Source: Knoellia sp. p5-6-4 (GTDB lineage Bacteria > Actinomycetota > Actinomycetes > Actinomycetales > Dermatophilaceae). Taken from it: a stretch of DNA of 64,000 bases. The notes under the pieces were generated by a model. It was not told where the DNA came from, did not search any database, and saw only the letters and a list, made by a program, of their open reading frames with translations. The stretch lies in NCBI RefSeq assembly GCF_029222705.1, contig NZ_JARGZF010000001.1, positions 1,484,437-1,548,436 of the forward strand. Direction: 5' to 3'. Below, piece after piece: positions 24,946-32,363 of this stretch (the stretch's first letter is position 1; every line of letters starts with the position of its first letter). The position numbers and the translations under genes are program-made.

Positions 24946-26559
24946 TCAGCGGCGACGACGGGCGGTGCCGAAGATCGAGCGGGTGATCTCCCTGCCGATC
25001 ACCGTGCCCGCCGATCGGAGCATCGAGCGGAAGGCGCTCGACTGCACCACCTGCTCGACCATGCCCGGCTCCTCCTTGGGCTGGCGGCGGGCGGGAGCCC
25101 CGGACTCCTCGCGGCGAGGAGCCCGCGCCGGTGCCGGGGCCGGCTCCTCCTCGGGGGTGGGCGCGGCGGCCAGGCGGGCCTGCAGCTTCTCGTAGGCGGA
25201 CTCGCGGTCGGCCACCGCGGCATACGTCTGCGCCAGGGGCGAGGCGGCGACGGCCTGCGCGACCACCGCCTCGTCCGAGGGAGCCATGAGCGACTGGGGC
25301 GCGACCATCCGGGTCCACGCGACAGGGGTGGGCGCGCCCTTCTCCGAGAGCACCGTCACGACGGCCTCGCCGGTCCCCAGCGTGGTGAGCAGCTCGGAGA
25401 GGTCGTAGTCGGTGTGCGGGTAGGTGGAGACGGCGGCCTTGAGCGCCTTGGCGTCGTCGGGCGTGAACGCACGCAGGGCGTGCTGGACCCGGTTGCCCAG
25501 CTGCGCGAGCACGTCGGAGGGCACGTCCTTCGGGCTCTGGGTGACGAAGAAGACGCCGACGCCCTTGGACCGGATGAGCCGGACGGTCTGCTCGATGGCG
25601 TCCTGGAAGGCCTTGCTGGCCTCGTCGAAGAGCAGGTGTGCCTCGTCGAAGAAGAAGACCAGCTTGGGCTTGTCGAGGTCACCGACCTCGGGCAGGTCGT
25701 GGAACAGGTCGGCGAGCAGCCACATGAGGAAGGTCGAGAACAGCTGCGGGCGGTCCTGCACGGCGGGCAGCTCGAGGCACGTGACCATCCCCCGGCCGTC
25801 GCCGGCGGTGCGCAGCAGGTCGGCCGTGTCGAACTCGGGTTCGCCGAAGAAGACGTCGGCGCCCTGGTCGGAGAAGGTGATGAGCTCGCGCAGGATCACC
25901 CCGGCCGTCGCGGACGACAGCCCGCCGAGCGCCTTGAGCTCGGCCTTGCCCTCGTCGGAGGTGAGGTGCGAGATGACCGCGCGCAGGTCCTTGAGGTCCA
26001 GCAGGGCCAGGCCGTTCTTGTCGGCGTAGTGGAACACCAGCCCCAGGCTCGACTCCTGGGTGTCGTTGAGCCCGAGGACCTTCGCGAGCAGGGTCGGCCC
26101 GAACGAGGTGATGGTCGCGCGCACGGGGATGCCCGTGCCGAGGCCCCCGAGCGACAGGAACTCGGTCGGGTATGCCGTGGGCGCCCACTGCTGCCCCACG
26201 TCGGCGGAGCGGGCGGCCAGCTTCTCGTTGGGGACCCCGGGACTGGCCATCCCCGAAAGGTCGCCCTTGATGTCGGCGAGGAAGACGGGGACCCCCTGCG
26301 CCGACAGCTGCTCGGCCATCAGCTGGAGGGTCTTGGTCTTGCCGGTGCCGGTCGCCCCCGCCACGAGGCCGTGCCGGTTGAGCGACGACAGCGGGAGGCG
26401 CACGGGCGCGTCGGCGTGCGCGTGTCCGTCGACGACGGCGGCGCCGAGATGAAGCGCAGCGCCCTCGGACGCGTAACCGGCTCGGATCGCGTCCAGCTGG
26501 GCGCTGCCGGCCGGGGTGGTCGCGGGGCTCTCGGTCGCCTTGTCCGTCACGCTCGGCAC
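24946..26559 (-). CDS. HerA/VirB4-like P-loop ATPase (DUF853 family)
   Basis: 537-residue ATPase of the DUF853 (HerA-type helicase-like) family. Walker A is GATGTGKTKTLQL near residue 85, Walker B KLVFFFDEAHLLFD near 305, and the sensor-like stretch FFVTQSPKDVPSDVLAQLGNRVQHALRAF follows. The central part (LADIKGDLSGMA) is typical of the family. The C-terminal 100 residues are low-complexity and basic and end GREITRSIFGTARRRR. Function in bacteria is poorly defined; DNA pumping or processing is inferred from HerA similarity. Start GTG at 26559; GTG at 26550 is a short alternative. Confidence 0.85.
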   Translation of the reverse strand: MPSVTDKATESPATTPAGSAQLDAIRAGYASEGAALHLGAAVVDGHAHADAPVRLPLSSLNRHGLVAGATGTGKTKTLQLMAEQLSAQGVPVFLADIKGDLSGMASPGVPNEKLAARSADVGQQWAPTAYPTEFLSLGGLGTGIPVRATITSFGPTLLAKVLGLNDTQESSLGLVFHYADKNGLALLDLKDLRAVISHLTSDEGKAELKALGGLSSATAGVILRELITFSDQGADVFFGEPEFDTADLLRTAGDGRGMVTCLELPAVQDRPQLFSTFLMWLLADLFHDLPEVGDLDKPKLVFFFDEAHLLFDEASKAFQDAIEQTVRLIRSKGVGVFFVTQSPKDVPSDVLAQLGNRVQHALRAFTPDDAKALKAAVSTYPHTDYDLSELLTTLGTGEAVVTVLSEKGAPTPVAWTRMVAPQSLMAPSDEAVVAQAVAASPLAQTYAAVADRESAYEKLQARLAAAPTPEEEPAPAPARAPRREESGAPARRQPKEEPGMVEQVVQSSAFRSMLRSAGTVIGREITRSIFGTARRRR

Positions 26560-26642
26560 TCTAGTGCGGGCCCTTCCCGCCCGCCCGGTCCACGACGAGA
26601 GCCGCGAAGGCGAGCCCGCGGCATACCGCCTATCGTGTCCGC

Positions 26643-26939
26643 GTGATCTTCAAGGCTGTCGGTGACACCCGCCCCTACCCCGACCACGGCAAGGACGCCG
26701 TCCGGGACTGGGCAGACGTGCCCCCGCGCATGGTCCGCCTCGAGGAGCTCATCACCACGAAGCGGACCCTCGACCTCGGCCAGCTGCTGGCGGAGGACTC
26801 GACGTTCTACGGCGACCTGTTCGCCCACGTCGTCGAGTGGCAGGGCAACCTCTACCTCGAGGACGGGCTGCACCGCGCGTTGCGGGCAGCACTGCAGCAG
26901 CGTCCTACCCTGCACGCGCGCGTCCTCGTGCTTGACTAG
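26643..26939 (+). CDS. conserved small actinobacterial protein with ParB-like HR motif
   Basis: 98-residue soluble protein, widespread in actinobacteria and sometimes labelled an antitoxin in databases; no toxin partner is seen here. Visible features are DWADVPPRMVRLEELITTKR, STFYGDLFAHVVEWQGNLYLEDGLH and the DGLHRALRAALQQR stretch, which resembles the D-G-x-H-R motif of ParB/Srx-fold nucleotide-binding domains. TATCGT at 26631-26636 lies exactly 6 nt before the GTG start, so the gene is probably leaderless. It precedes a LytR-C-domain gene, a pairing I associate with many actinobacterial genomes. Confidence 0.7.
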   Translation: MIFKAVGDTRPYPDHGKDAVRDWADVPPRMVRLEELITTKRTLDLGQLLAEDSTFYGDLFAHVVEWQGNLYLEDGLHRALRAALQQRPTLHARVLVLD

Positions 26940-26981
26940 GCGCTGACCGCGCCGAGGGGGCGCGCCACATGGAGGTGGCGG

Positions 26982-27518
26982 GTGAGCTACATCGTCGAGT
27001 CGGGGGCTTCGAGCTCCCGCAGGAGCCGACGCCGCCGCGCCCTCATCACCCTGGCCGTCGTGGCGCTCATGCTCTTCTTCGCCTTCTGGTACGCCTACTC
27101 GTACTACCGCACGTCGTCGGAGCCGACTGCTGCCCCGGCGCCCACGTGCGCCACGACGGCTCCGGCCAAAGCAGGCGCAGCGCCCCGGCCGGCCGAGATC
27201 ACCGTGAACGTCTACAACGCCACGGACCGGGCCGGCCTGGCGGCGAAGACTGCCGCCGAGGTCCGCCAGCGCGGCTTCGACGTCGCAACCATCACGAACG
27301 ACCCGCTGCGGCGCACCGTCACCGGGCCGGCCGAGGTCCGCTACGGGAAGTCGGGCACCGCGAAGGCCAAGGTGGTCCTCGGCCTCGTCAAGGGCGCCAA
27401 GCCGGTGCGTGACGGCAGGGTCGACGGCTCGGTCGACCTCGTGCTGGGCGAGAAGTTCACGGCCCTGGTGAAGCGGCCCGCGGCCCCGGCGGCCGAGCCG
27501 TCGGCCCCCGCCTGCTGA
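26982..27518 (+). CDS. LytR C-terminal domain membrane protein
   Basis: 178-residue single-pass protein. A basic N-terminus (SSRRSRRRR) precedes a membrane segment ALITLAVVALMLFFAFWYAY, then a Thr/Pro/Ala linker and the LytR_C domain (EITVNVYNATDRAGLAAKTA, then EVRQRGFDVATITND), a small extracytoplasmic alpha/beta fold found at the end of cell-wall ligases and alone as here. Orientation is N-in, C-out. It starts at GTG 26982 after a purine-rich GGAGGTGGCGG. A cell-envelope role is inferred from the domain. Confidence 0.82.
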   Translation: MSYIVESGASSSRRSRRRRALITLAVVALMLFFAFWYAYSYYRTSSEPTAAPAPTCATTAPAKAGAAPRPAEITVNVYNATDRAGLAAKTAAEVRQRGFDVATITNDPLRRTVTGPAEVRYGKSGTAKAKVVLGLVKGAKPVRDGRVDGSVDLVLGEKFTALVKRPAAPAAEPSAPAC

Positions 27519-27520
27519 CC

Positions 27521-27724
27521 ATGCGCGCCGTGTTCTACGAGCGGGAGGACGCGTCCGCGGCGGCCGACGCGCTGCACGCCAAGGGGTATGCCGCGTGGTT
27601 GCGCAAGGAGCGCTTCCACGGCGAGGACGACGAGCTCGACCACCCGTGGGCCCTGGAGACCGACGCACCCGAGGACGTGGTGACCGCACTCGTCACCGAG
27701 GAGAGCGGCTGGCTCGAGCGGTAG
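27521..27724 (+). CDS. small soluble protein, unknown
   Basis: 67-residue acidic protein starting 2 nt after the LytR_C gene stop, so probably cotranscribed. MRAVFYEREDASAAADALHAKGYAAWLRKERFHGEDDELDHPW looks like a compact alpha/beta fold with a DUF2007-like opening (a residue-pair sensor fold), followed by APEDVVTALVTEESGWLER. No catalytic motif recognised. Codon use matches the neighbours. Confidence 0.6.
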   Translation: MRAVFYEREDASAAADALHAKGYAAWLRKERFHGEDDELDHPWALETDAPEDVVTALVTEESGWLER

Positions 27725-27786
27725 CCGCCGCTCGGCCCCTGACCGACGAGGGCCTGCACGCGTTCGGCCTGACGTAGCGTGGACGC

Positions 27787-28188
27787 ATGATCTCGGTGGA
27801 CCTGGCCCGGCAGCTGTCGTCGGCCGGGGTGATGTGGCAGCCGCAGCCGGGCGACCGGTTCACGATCGACGAGCCCGACCTGCTCGGCGACCTGTTCTGG
27901 ATCAGCGAGCTCACGATCGAGCTGCACCACTACCAGGACCAGTCGGTGCTGGGGTTCAACGGCACCACCGAGTGGGCGCTCGACTCGGTGCCGCTCGACA
28001 TCGCGTTGTGGATGCCCCGCGAGGACCAGCTCAGGTCGCTGCTCGGCAGCCGGTTCGCGCGACTGACGCGACTGAGCCGGAACGGCGCCGGCTGGGTGGT
28101 GGGCGTGCACGACGGCGTCGGGGTGGTCGAGTTCGCCCACCCCGACGTCGAGTGTGCCTATGCCCTGGCTCTCCTCAGCCTCGCCTGA
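27787..28188 (+). CDS. conserved hypothetical actinobacterial protein
   Basis: 133-residue soluble protein without signal or membrane segment. The core LFWISELTIELHHYQDQSVLGFNGTTEWALDSVP is highly characteristic of a family common in actinobacteria that databases sometimes name after pilus assembly CpaE without clear reason. No P-loop is present, so a CpaE ATPase role is not supported. TAGCGT at 27775-27780 lies 6 nt before the ATG, indicating a leaderless mRNA. Confidence 0.65.
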   Translation: MISVDLARQLSSAGVMWQPQPGDRFTIDEPDLLGDLFWISELTIELHHYQDQSVLGFNGTTEWALDSVPLDIALWMPREDQLRSLLGSRFARLTRLSRNGAGWVVGVHDGVGVVEFAHPDVECAYALALLSLA

Positions 28189-28209
28189 CTGCTGGGGAGC
28201 CGTGCCCTG

Positions 28210-28566
28210 CTAGGGAGTGGCGCCCGCGTGCCGCTGGTGCGTGCGGGTGACCTGCAGGTCCAGGGCGCCGACGACGAGCGTGATCGCGCCGACGATCCAT
28301 GCCGTCCAGGCCATGGCCGTGGTGTCGGCGAACCCCATGACCCACGGCGAGATGATGAACAGCACGCCCATCAGCGCGGTGAGGCCCTCGACCGACAACA
28401 TGTCGGGCCGCACCAGCTCGATGACGGAGAGCACCACGGTGACTGCACCGAGGACGATCATGGTCGTCGTCGCCCGGTCCTCCGTCGTGGTCCAGATGGG
28501 GGACAACAGCGCATAGGCGCCGGCGATGAGGACGATGAAGTCCTGTGGGTGGATCTTCTGCTTCAC
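28210..28566 (-). CDS. SPW-repeat membrane protein
   Basis: 118-residue membrane protein from GTG 28566, preceded by AAGGGG at 8 nt. Four hydrophobic segments are visible, with the paired motif LLSPIW in the first half and IISPWVMGF in the second, as in the SPW (Ser-Pro-Trp) repeat family. Function unknown; SPW proteins are common in soil actinobacteria and alphaproteobacteria among stress-inducible genes. Divergent from the CoA hydrolase gene, with a GGGACC..GACCCC box between them. Confidence 0.8.
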   Translation of the reverse strand: MKQKIHPQDFIVLIAGAYALLSPIWTTTEDRATTTMIVLGAVTVVLSVIELVRPDMLSVEGLTALMGVLFIISPWVMGFADTTAMAWTAWIVGAITLVVGALDLQVTRTHQRHAGATP

Positions 28567-28670
28567 GGGAAAACCCCTTTCGTGCACCGGGGTCCGTCGA
28601 TCCGAGGCGGGCCAACAGCACAATTCTCAGCCGTGGCCAACGCCCGGTCAATGAGTCGCCGGCGACGCCC

Positions 28671-28685
28671 GGGACCTTCGACCCC
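28671..28685. promoter_or_regulatory. DosR-like box between divergent SPW and CoA-hydrolase genes
   Basis: GGGACCTTCGACCCC, an imperfect inverted repeat. Similar GGGNCC..GGNCCC boxes are found upstream of the USP, DoxX/PPOX, SDR, ClC/E1, SRPBCC and pnt genes. It resembles the GGGAC/GTCCC core of DosR/DevR sites; binding is inference. Confidence 0.4.
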
Positions 28686-28817
28686 AATCGGGCCACACGG
28701 ACGCGTTGACCGCGGCCCAGCCGTCATTCACTGGCAGGATCGCGGTGTGCCGGGTGGCGGCCCAGGGTGCCCCAGCTCCCCCGCCGCGGTGTTCCGATTC
28801 GAGGGGAAGGACCTGAC

Positions 28818-30053
28818 GTGAGGGTGGTCGAGCTGGAGGAGGCGGTTCGCCTCGCCGAGGCGGTGCAGGCCGTGGGCGCCGAGCCGCGAGTGGTCACCAG
28901 CGGCAACTTCGCTACACCACTGCCGCTGCTGGAGGCGATCGCCGCGCAGCTTCCGGCCTTCCGGCTGCACCTGCTGAACCCCCAGCGCGGCCTGCCCCTG
29001 CACGACGGCGTCGTGCCCGAGACGATGTTCGTGGGACCGGGCTTCCGCGGGCACCCGCGGCTGGCCTACGTGCCGAGCCGCCTCTCCCTGGCGCCCCGCC
29101 TGTTCTCCGCCACGCTCCCGCCGGACATCGTCCTCATCCACACGACCCTGCCGCGCGACGGGATGGTCTCGCTGGGCACGGAGGTCAACGTCCTGCCCGC
29201 GGCGATCGAGGCGGTCCGCGCCCGGGGCGGTCTGGTGCTCGCGCAGCTGAACCCGCTCATGCCCTGGACGTTCGGCGATGCCCTCGTGCCCGTCGACCAG
29301 ATCGACGCCGGCGTCGAGGTGGAGCAGCCGCTGGCCGTGCACACCCCGTCCCCGCCTGACCACACCTCCGCCCACATCGGCGCCCAGGTCGCGGCGGCGA
29401 TCGGCGACGGCGCGACCATCCAGGCGGGCATCGGCGCGGTGCCCGACGCCACCGTGGCCGGACTCATCGACCGGAGCGGGCTGCGGGTGTGGACCGAGAT
29501 GTTCAGCGACGGGATCCTCGCGCTCGAGCAGGCGGGAGCCCTCGACCGGGAGGTGCCCATCAACACCTCGTTCGTGTTCGGGTCGGCCGAGCTCTACGAG
29601 TGGCTCGACGGCAACGAGCGCGTCATGATGCGCCGCACCGAGGTCACCAACTCCCCGGCCCGCATCGCCGAGCAGCGGATGATGACCTCGGTCAACACTG
29701 CGCTCCAGATCGACCTGTTCGGCCAGGCGAACGCGTCGCGGATCAACGCCCGGATCTACTCGGGATTCGGAGGCCAGACGGACTTCACCGTCGGCGCCCT
29801 GCAGTCCCCCGGCGGCCAGGCCTTCATGGCGCTGCGCTCGTGGCACCCCAAGGCCGACTGCTCGACGATCGTGCCGCTCGTCGACGAGCCCGTGACCTCC
29901 TTCCAGCACACGGCCGTCGTGACCGAGCAGGGCGTGGCGCGCATCGCCGGCCTCGACGAGCGCACGCAGGCTCGCAACCTCATCGAGCACGCCGCCCACC
30001 CGGCCGTGCGCGACGAGCTGCGCGAGGAGGCTCGAGCCCTGGGCCTGCTCTGA
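28818..30053 (+). CDS. acetyl-CoA hydrolase/CoA transferase family protein
   Basis: 411-residue enzyme of the AcetylCoA_hydro family (acetyl-CoA hydrolase, succinyl-CoA:acetate or 4-hydroxybutyrate CoA transferases). It has the two-domain layout: N-terminal FRLHLLNPQRGLPLHDGV region and C-terminal IGAQVAAAIGDGATIQAGIG, AVPDATVAGL, TEMFSDGILAL (with the conserved Glu that forms the CoA thioester intermediate), INARIYSGFGGQTDF and VVTEQGVARIAGL. Start GTG at 28818 with AGGGGAAGG upstream. Such enzymes recycle CoA to acids in fermentative or low-oxygen metabolism, consistent with the stress-like neighbours; the exact donor and acceptor are unknown. Confidence 0.85.
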   Translation: MRVVELEEAVRLAEAVQAVGAEPRVVTSGNFATPLPLLEAIAAQLPAFRLHLLNPQRGLPLHDGVVPETMFVGPGFRGHPRLAYVPSRLSLAPRLFSATLPPDIVLIHTTLPRDGMVSLGTEVNVLPAAIEAVRARGGLVLAQLNPLMPWTFGDALVPVDQIDAGVEVEQPLAVHTPSPPDHTSAHIGAQVAAAIGDGATIQAGIGAVPDATVAGLIDRSGLRVWTEMFSDGILALEQAGALDREVPINTSFVFGSAELYEWLDGNERVMMRRTEVTNSPARIAEQRMMTSVNTALQIDLFGQANASRINARIYSGFGGQTDFTVGALQSPGGQAFMALRSWHPKADCSTIVPLVDEPVTSFQHTAVVTEQGVARIAGLDERTQARNLIEHAAHPAVRDELREEARALGLL

Positions 30054-30087
30054 GCGGCGCCCGGTGGGGCACCGGCCGGCTCGAGGA

Positions 30088-31014
30088 TCAGACGTCGGCC
30101 TCGTAGGCCTCGTCCGGCGCGTGCACGACCAGCACGGGGCTCTCCGCGATGTGCACCAGGCCGCGGCTGACCGAGCCGAGGATCAGGCTGCGGAAGCCTC
30201 CCCGTCCGCGTGACCCCACGACCACGACTCCGGCGGTCTTCGAGCGCTCCGCGAGGGCGTATGCCGGCCGGTCGCGCACCGCGGTGTACTCGACATCGAG
30301 AGCGGGGTGGTTGCGCCGGACCCGCTCGCGCGCCTGGGCGAGGACGGCCTTGGCCGTGCCTGCCGCAGCATCGGCGAGCTCCTCCTCCGGGTAGACGTCC
30401 AGCCACGGAGTCACGCCCACCCACCCCGTGACGGGCACCTGGTAGGCGGCAACCACGTGCAGGGCGGCACCGGCGCGTTCGGCGAGCTCGGAGGCCTCGT
30501 CGACCGCGGCGTTGGAGGCGGGCGAGCCGTCGACACCGACCACCACGGGGGCGCCGGGTCCCGGCACCCGCGTGGACGCGCCACGCACCACCGCCACGGG
30601 GCACTGCGAGTGCGCCGTGACGCCGAACGCCACGGAGCCGAGGAGGGTGCCCACGAGGTCACCGTGACCCCGGTTGCCCACGACGACGAGAACCGCGCTG
30701 CGGGAGGCGGCAACGAGGGCGGCCGCGGCGGTGTCGATGACCAGGCTCGACTCGACCACGAGGCCGGGGTCGGTCTTGCGGGCCCGCTCGACAGCGTCGG
30801 CGAGCACCTCGCGGGCCGCCCCCTCGATCTTCGCCAGGGCCCACGGGGCTCCGGAGTCCATGGGCATGGGGAGGGCGGCGCCGAGCTCCACGGCGAGGAC
30901 GACCTTGAGCGGCACCCCACGCCGTGCCGCCTCCGCCGCCGCCCAGTCCAGGGCCGCGGTCGAGGTCGCCGAGCCATCGAAGCCCACCACGACGCCGGCG
31001 AAGTTGCTGCTCAT
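30088..31014 (-). CDS. universal stress protein, two USP domains
   Basis: 308-residue tandem USP. Domain 1 starts GVVVGFDGSATSTAALDWA and ends with the ATP-binding loop GNRGHGDLVGTLLGSVAFG; domain 2 starts PVVVGVDGSPASNAAVDEA and ends GSRGRGGFRSLILGSVSRG. Both keep G-x2-G-x9-G-[ST], so both should bind ATP. Mycobacterial tandem USPs of this kind belong to the DosR dormancy regulon. The ATG at 31014 was chosen because it gives the family N-terminus; the longer reading frame covers the upstream control region. Confidence 0.93.
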   Translation of the reverse strand: MSSNFAGVVVGFDGSATSTAALDWAAAEAARRGVPLKVVLAVELGAALPMPMDSGAPWALAKIEGAAREVLADAVERARKTDPGLVVESSLVIDTAAAALVAASRSAVLVVVGNRGHGDLVGTLLGSVAFGVTAHSQCPVAVVRGASTRVPGPGAPVVVGVDGSPASNAAVDEASELAERAGAALHVVAAYQVPVTGWVGVTPWLDVYPEEELADAAAGTAKAVLAQARERVRRNHPALDVEYTAVRDRPAYALAERSKTAGVVVVGSRGRGGFRSLILGSVSRGLVHIAESPVLVVHAPDEAYEADV

Positions 31015-31046
31015 CTCGTCCTCCTCCGCAGGGCGATGGGGTGGTC

Positions 31047-31062
31047 GGGCCCTCGCGGCCCC
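31047..31062. promoter_or_regulatory. GC-rich palindromic box upstream of the USP gene
   Basis: GGGCCCTCGCGGCCCC lies 33 bp upstream of the USP start codon, between the DoxX stop and USP. It fits the GGGNCC..GGNCCC pattern seen at several stress genes in the window. Confidence 0.3.
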
Positions 31063-31090
31063 GGCCACCCCGGGTTGTTCACGGATGTCG

Positions 31091-31663
31091 CTACTTCAGC
31101 CAGCCGTTCCTCTGCACGAAGGACAGCTGCTCCCACTTGGCGCCCAGTCCCAGTGTGCGGCCTGCGCCGGCCAGGGCGAGGGCCACGAGCACCATCGCGT
31201 AGACGAGGTGGTCGTCCATGAAGGGGTTGTTGGCCAGCGGGAACTGCGCGGCCCACATGAGGACGAGGAGCAGCGAGCCGGTGGCGGCCGCGATCCGCAT
31301 CCCGATGCCGAGGAGGAGGGCCAGGCCGATGCCTGCCAGGCCGGCCATGAACAGCCAGTCGGCCCACGTCTGTCCGGCCATGCCGTTGAAGAAGCCCTTG
31401 AAGGTGCCCTCGGCGCCCTTCAGGAAGCCGGTCGTGGGGCTGCCGCCGTTGATCCAGGCACGCTCGGTCGGCGTCGCGAAGCCGAGGCCGAACAGCTTGT
31501 CGATGAAGGCCCACGCGAACACCCAGCCGATGCTCAGGCGGATGGCTGCGTTCACGTAGCGCAGCGCCTTGCCGGAAGCGGTCTCGGGTGCGATGACCTC
31601 AGGGTGGACGAAGTTGGGGTCCGGTAGTCGGGTACCCGATTGGCTCCGGTGCTTGGTGCTCAT
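31091..31663 (-). CDS. DoxX-family membrane protein
   Basis: 190-residue membrane protein with four to five hydrophobic segments: LRYVNAAIRLSIGWVFAWAFIDKLFGLGF (with the DoxX-like R-x-G-W-x-F-x-x-K pattern), DWLFMAGLAGIGLALLLGIGMRIAA, LLLVLMWAAQFP and HLVYAMVLVALALAGAG. DoxX proteins link membrane redox or quinone chemistry to oxidative stress. It lies 76 bp upstream of the USP gene on the same strand, and is divergent from PPOX across two DosR-like boxes. Confidence 0.82.
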   Translation of the reverse strand: MSTKHRSQSGTRLPDPNFVHPEVIAPETASGKALRYVNAAIRLSIGWVFAWAFIDKLFGLGFATPTERAWINGGSPTTGFLKGAEGTFKGFFNGMAGQTWADWLFMAGLAGIGLALLLGIGMRIAAATGSLLLVLMWAAQFPLANNPFMDDHLVYAMVLVALALAGAGRTLGLGAKWEQLSFVQRNGWLK

Positions 31664-31733
31664 GGCTTGTCCCTCCTAGGTGTTCTTGCCACTTCAGCAC
31701 TCTCAGGTTCCCCCGCGACGCCGGCACGGTTCA

Positions 31734-31771
31734 GGGGACTAGGGCACCAGCCGGGGGGACCAAGGACCCCC
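31734..31771. promoter_or_regulatory. tandem DosR-like boxes between DoxX and PPOX genes
   Basis: Two adjacent boxes, GGGGACTAGGGCACC at 31734-31748 and GGGGGACCAAGGACCCCC at 31754-31771, centred 22 bp apart. The second is the best palindrome of the set. They lie about 70-110 bp upstream of DoxX and 140-177 bp upstream of PPOX. Confidence 0.45.
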
Positions 31772-31910
31772 GGACCACCCCGGACGACCGCGGACCGGGG
31801 CGCGCGCCGGCGCGGCGGCGGCATACGGGCCGTTGGCCCCTGCCGACTCGCGTGTGCCGTGGGCAGACTTGGTGTGTGGGCGCGGTGTCGCGCCCCGCTG
31901 GGAGGTAGCC

Positions 31911-32360
31911 ATGGACGAGACGCTTGCCCCGATGGAGCACCTGACGGTGTCGGAGTCGTGGTCCCTGGTGCGCTCGGTGCCGGTGGGCCGGCTCGCGGTG
32001 GTGGTCGACGGCAAGCCGGAGATCTTCCCGCTGAACCACGTGGTCGACCAGGGGACGCTCGTCTTCCGCACGGCCGAGGGCACCAAGCTCTCGGGGGCGG
32101 TGGGGCACGACGTCGCCTACGAGGTCGACGGCATCGGGCAGGAGGGCGCAGTCGCGTGGAGCGTCGTCATCAAGGGCCGGGCCCGTGAGGTGGCGCGGCT
32201 GCACGAGTCCCTCGAGGCACTGGACCTGCCCCTCCAACCCTGGCACCGCGGGCCGAAGCCGAGGGTGGTGCGCATCGAGCCGGAGGAGGTCCACGGCCGG
32301 CGGTTCACGGTGACGCTGACGCCGACGCGGCCGCCGGCTCCCCACGCCGGCGAGGAGTAG
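31911..32360 (+). CDS. pyridoxamine 5'-phosphate oxidase-fold flavin-binding protein
   Basis: 149-residue protein of the split-barrel PPOX superfamily. MEHLTVSESWSLVRSVPVGRLAVVVDGKPEIFPLNHVVDQGTLV matches the actinobacterial F420/FMN-binding branch; GVAWSVVIKGRAREV-like and RVVRIEPEEVHGRRF are further barrel strands. Such proteins are frequent members of DosR regulons. GGGAGGTAGCC precedes the ATG at 31911. Its stop is only 3 bp from that of the convergent GH63 gene. Confidence 0.87.
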   Translation: MDETLAPMEHLTVSESWSLVRSVPVGRLAVVVDGKPEIFPLNHVVDQGTLVFRTAEGTKLSGAVGHDVAYEVDGIGQEGAVAWSVVIKGRAREVARLHESLEALDLPLQPWHRGPKPRVVRIEPEEVHGRRFTVTLTPTRPPAPHAGEE

Positions 32361-32363
32361 CGC

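Noticed and set aside
26643-26939. Toxin-antitoxin module
   Set aside because: No PIN or other toxin gene follows; neighbours are conserved housekeeping-like genes.
31091-31663. DoxX gene as part of a thiosulfate:quinone oxidoreductase (DoxDA)
   Set aside because: No DoxA partner adjacent and the protein is a generic DoxX-type; only family membership is claimed.
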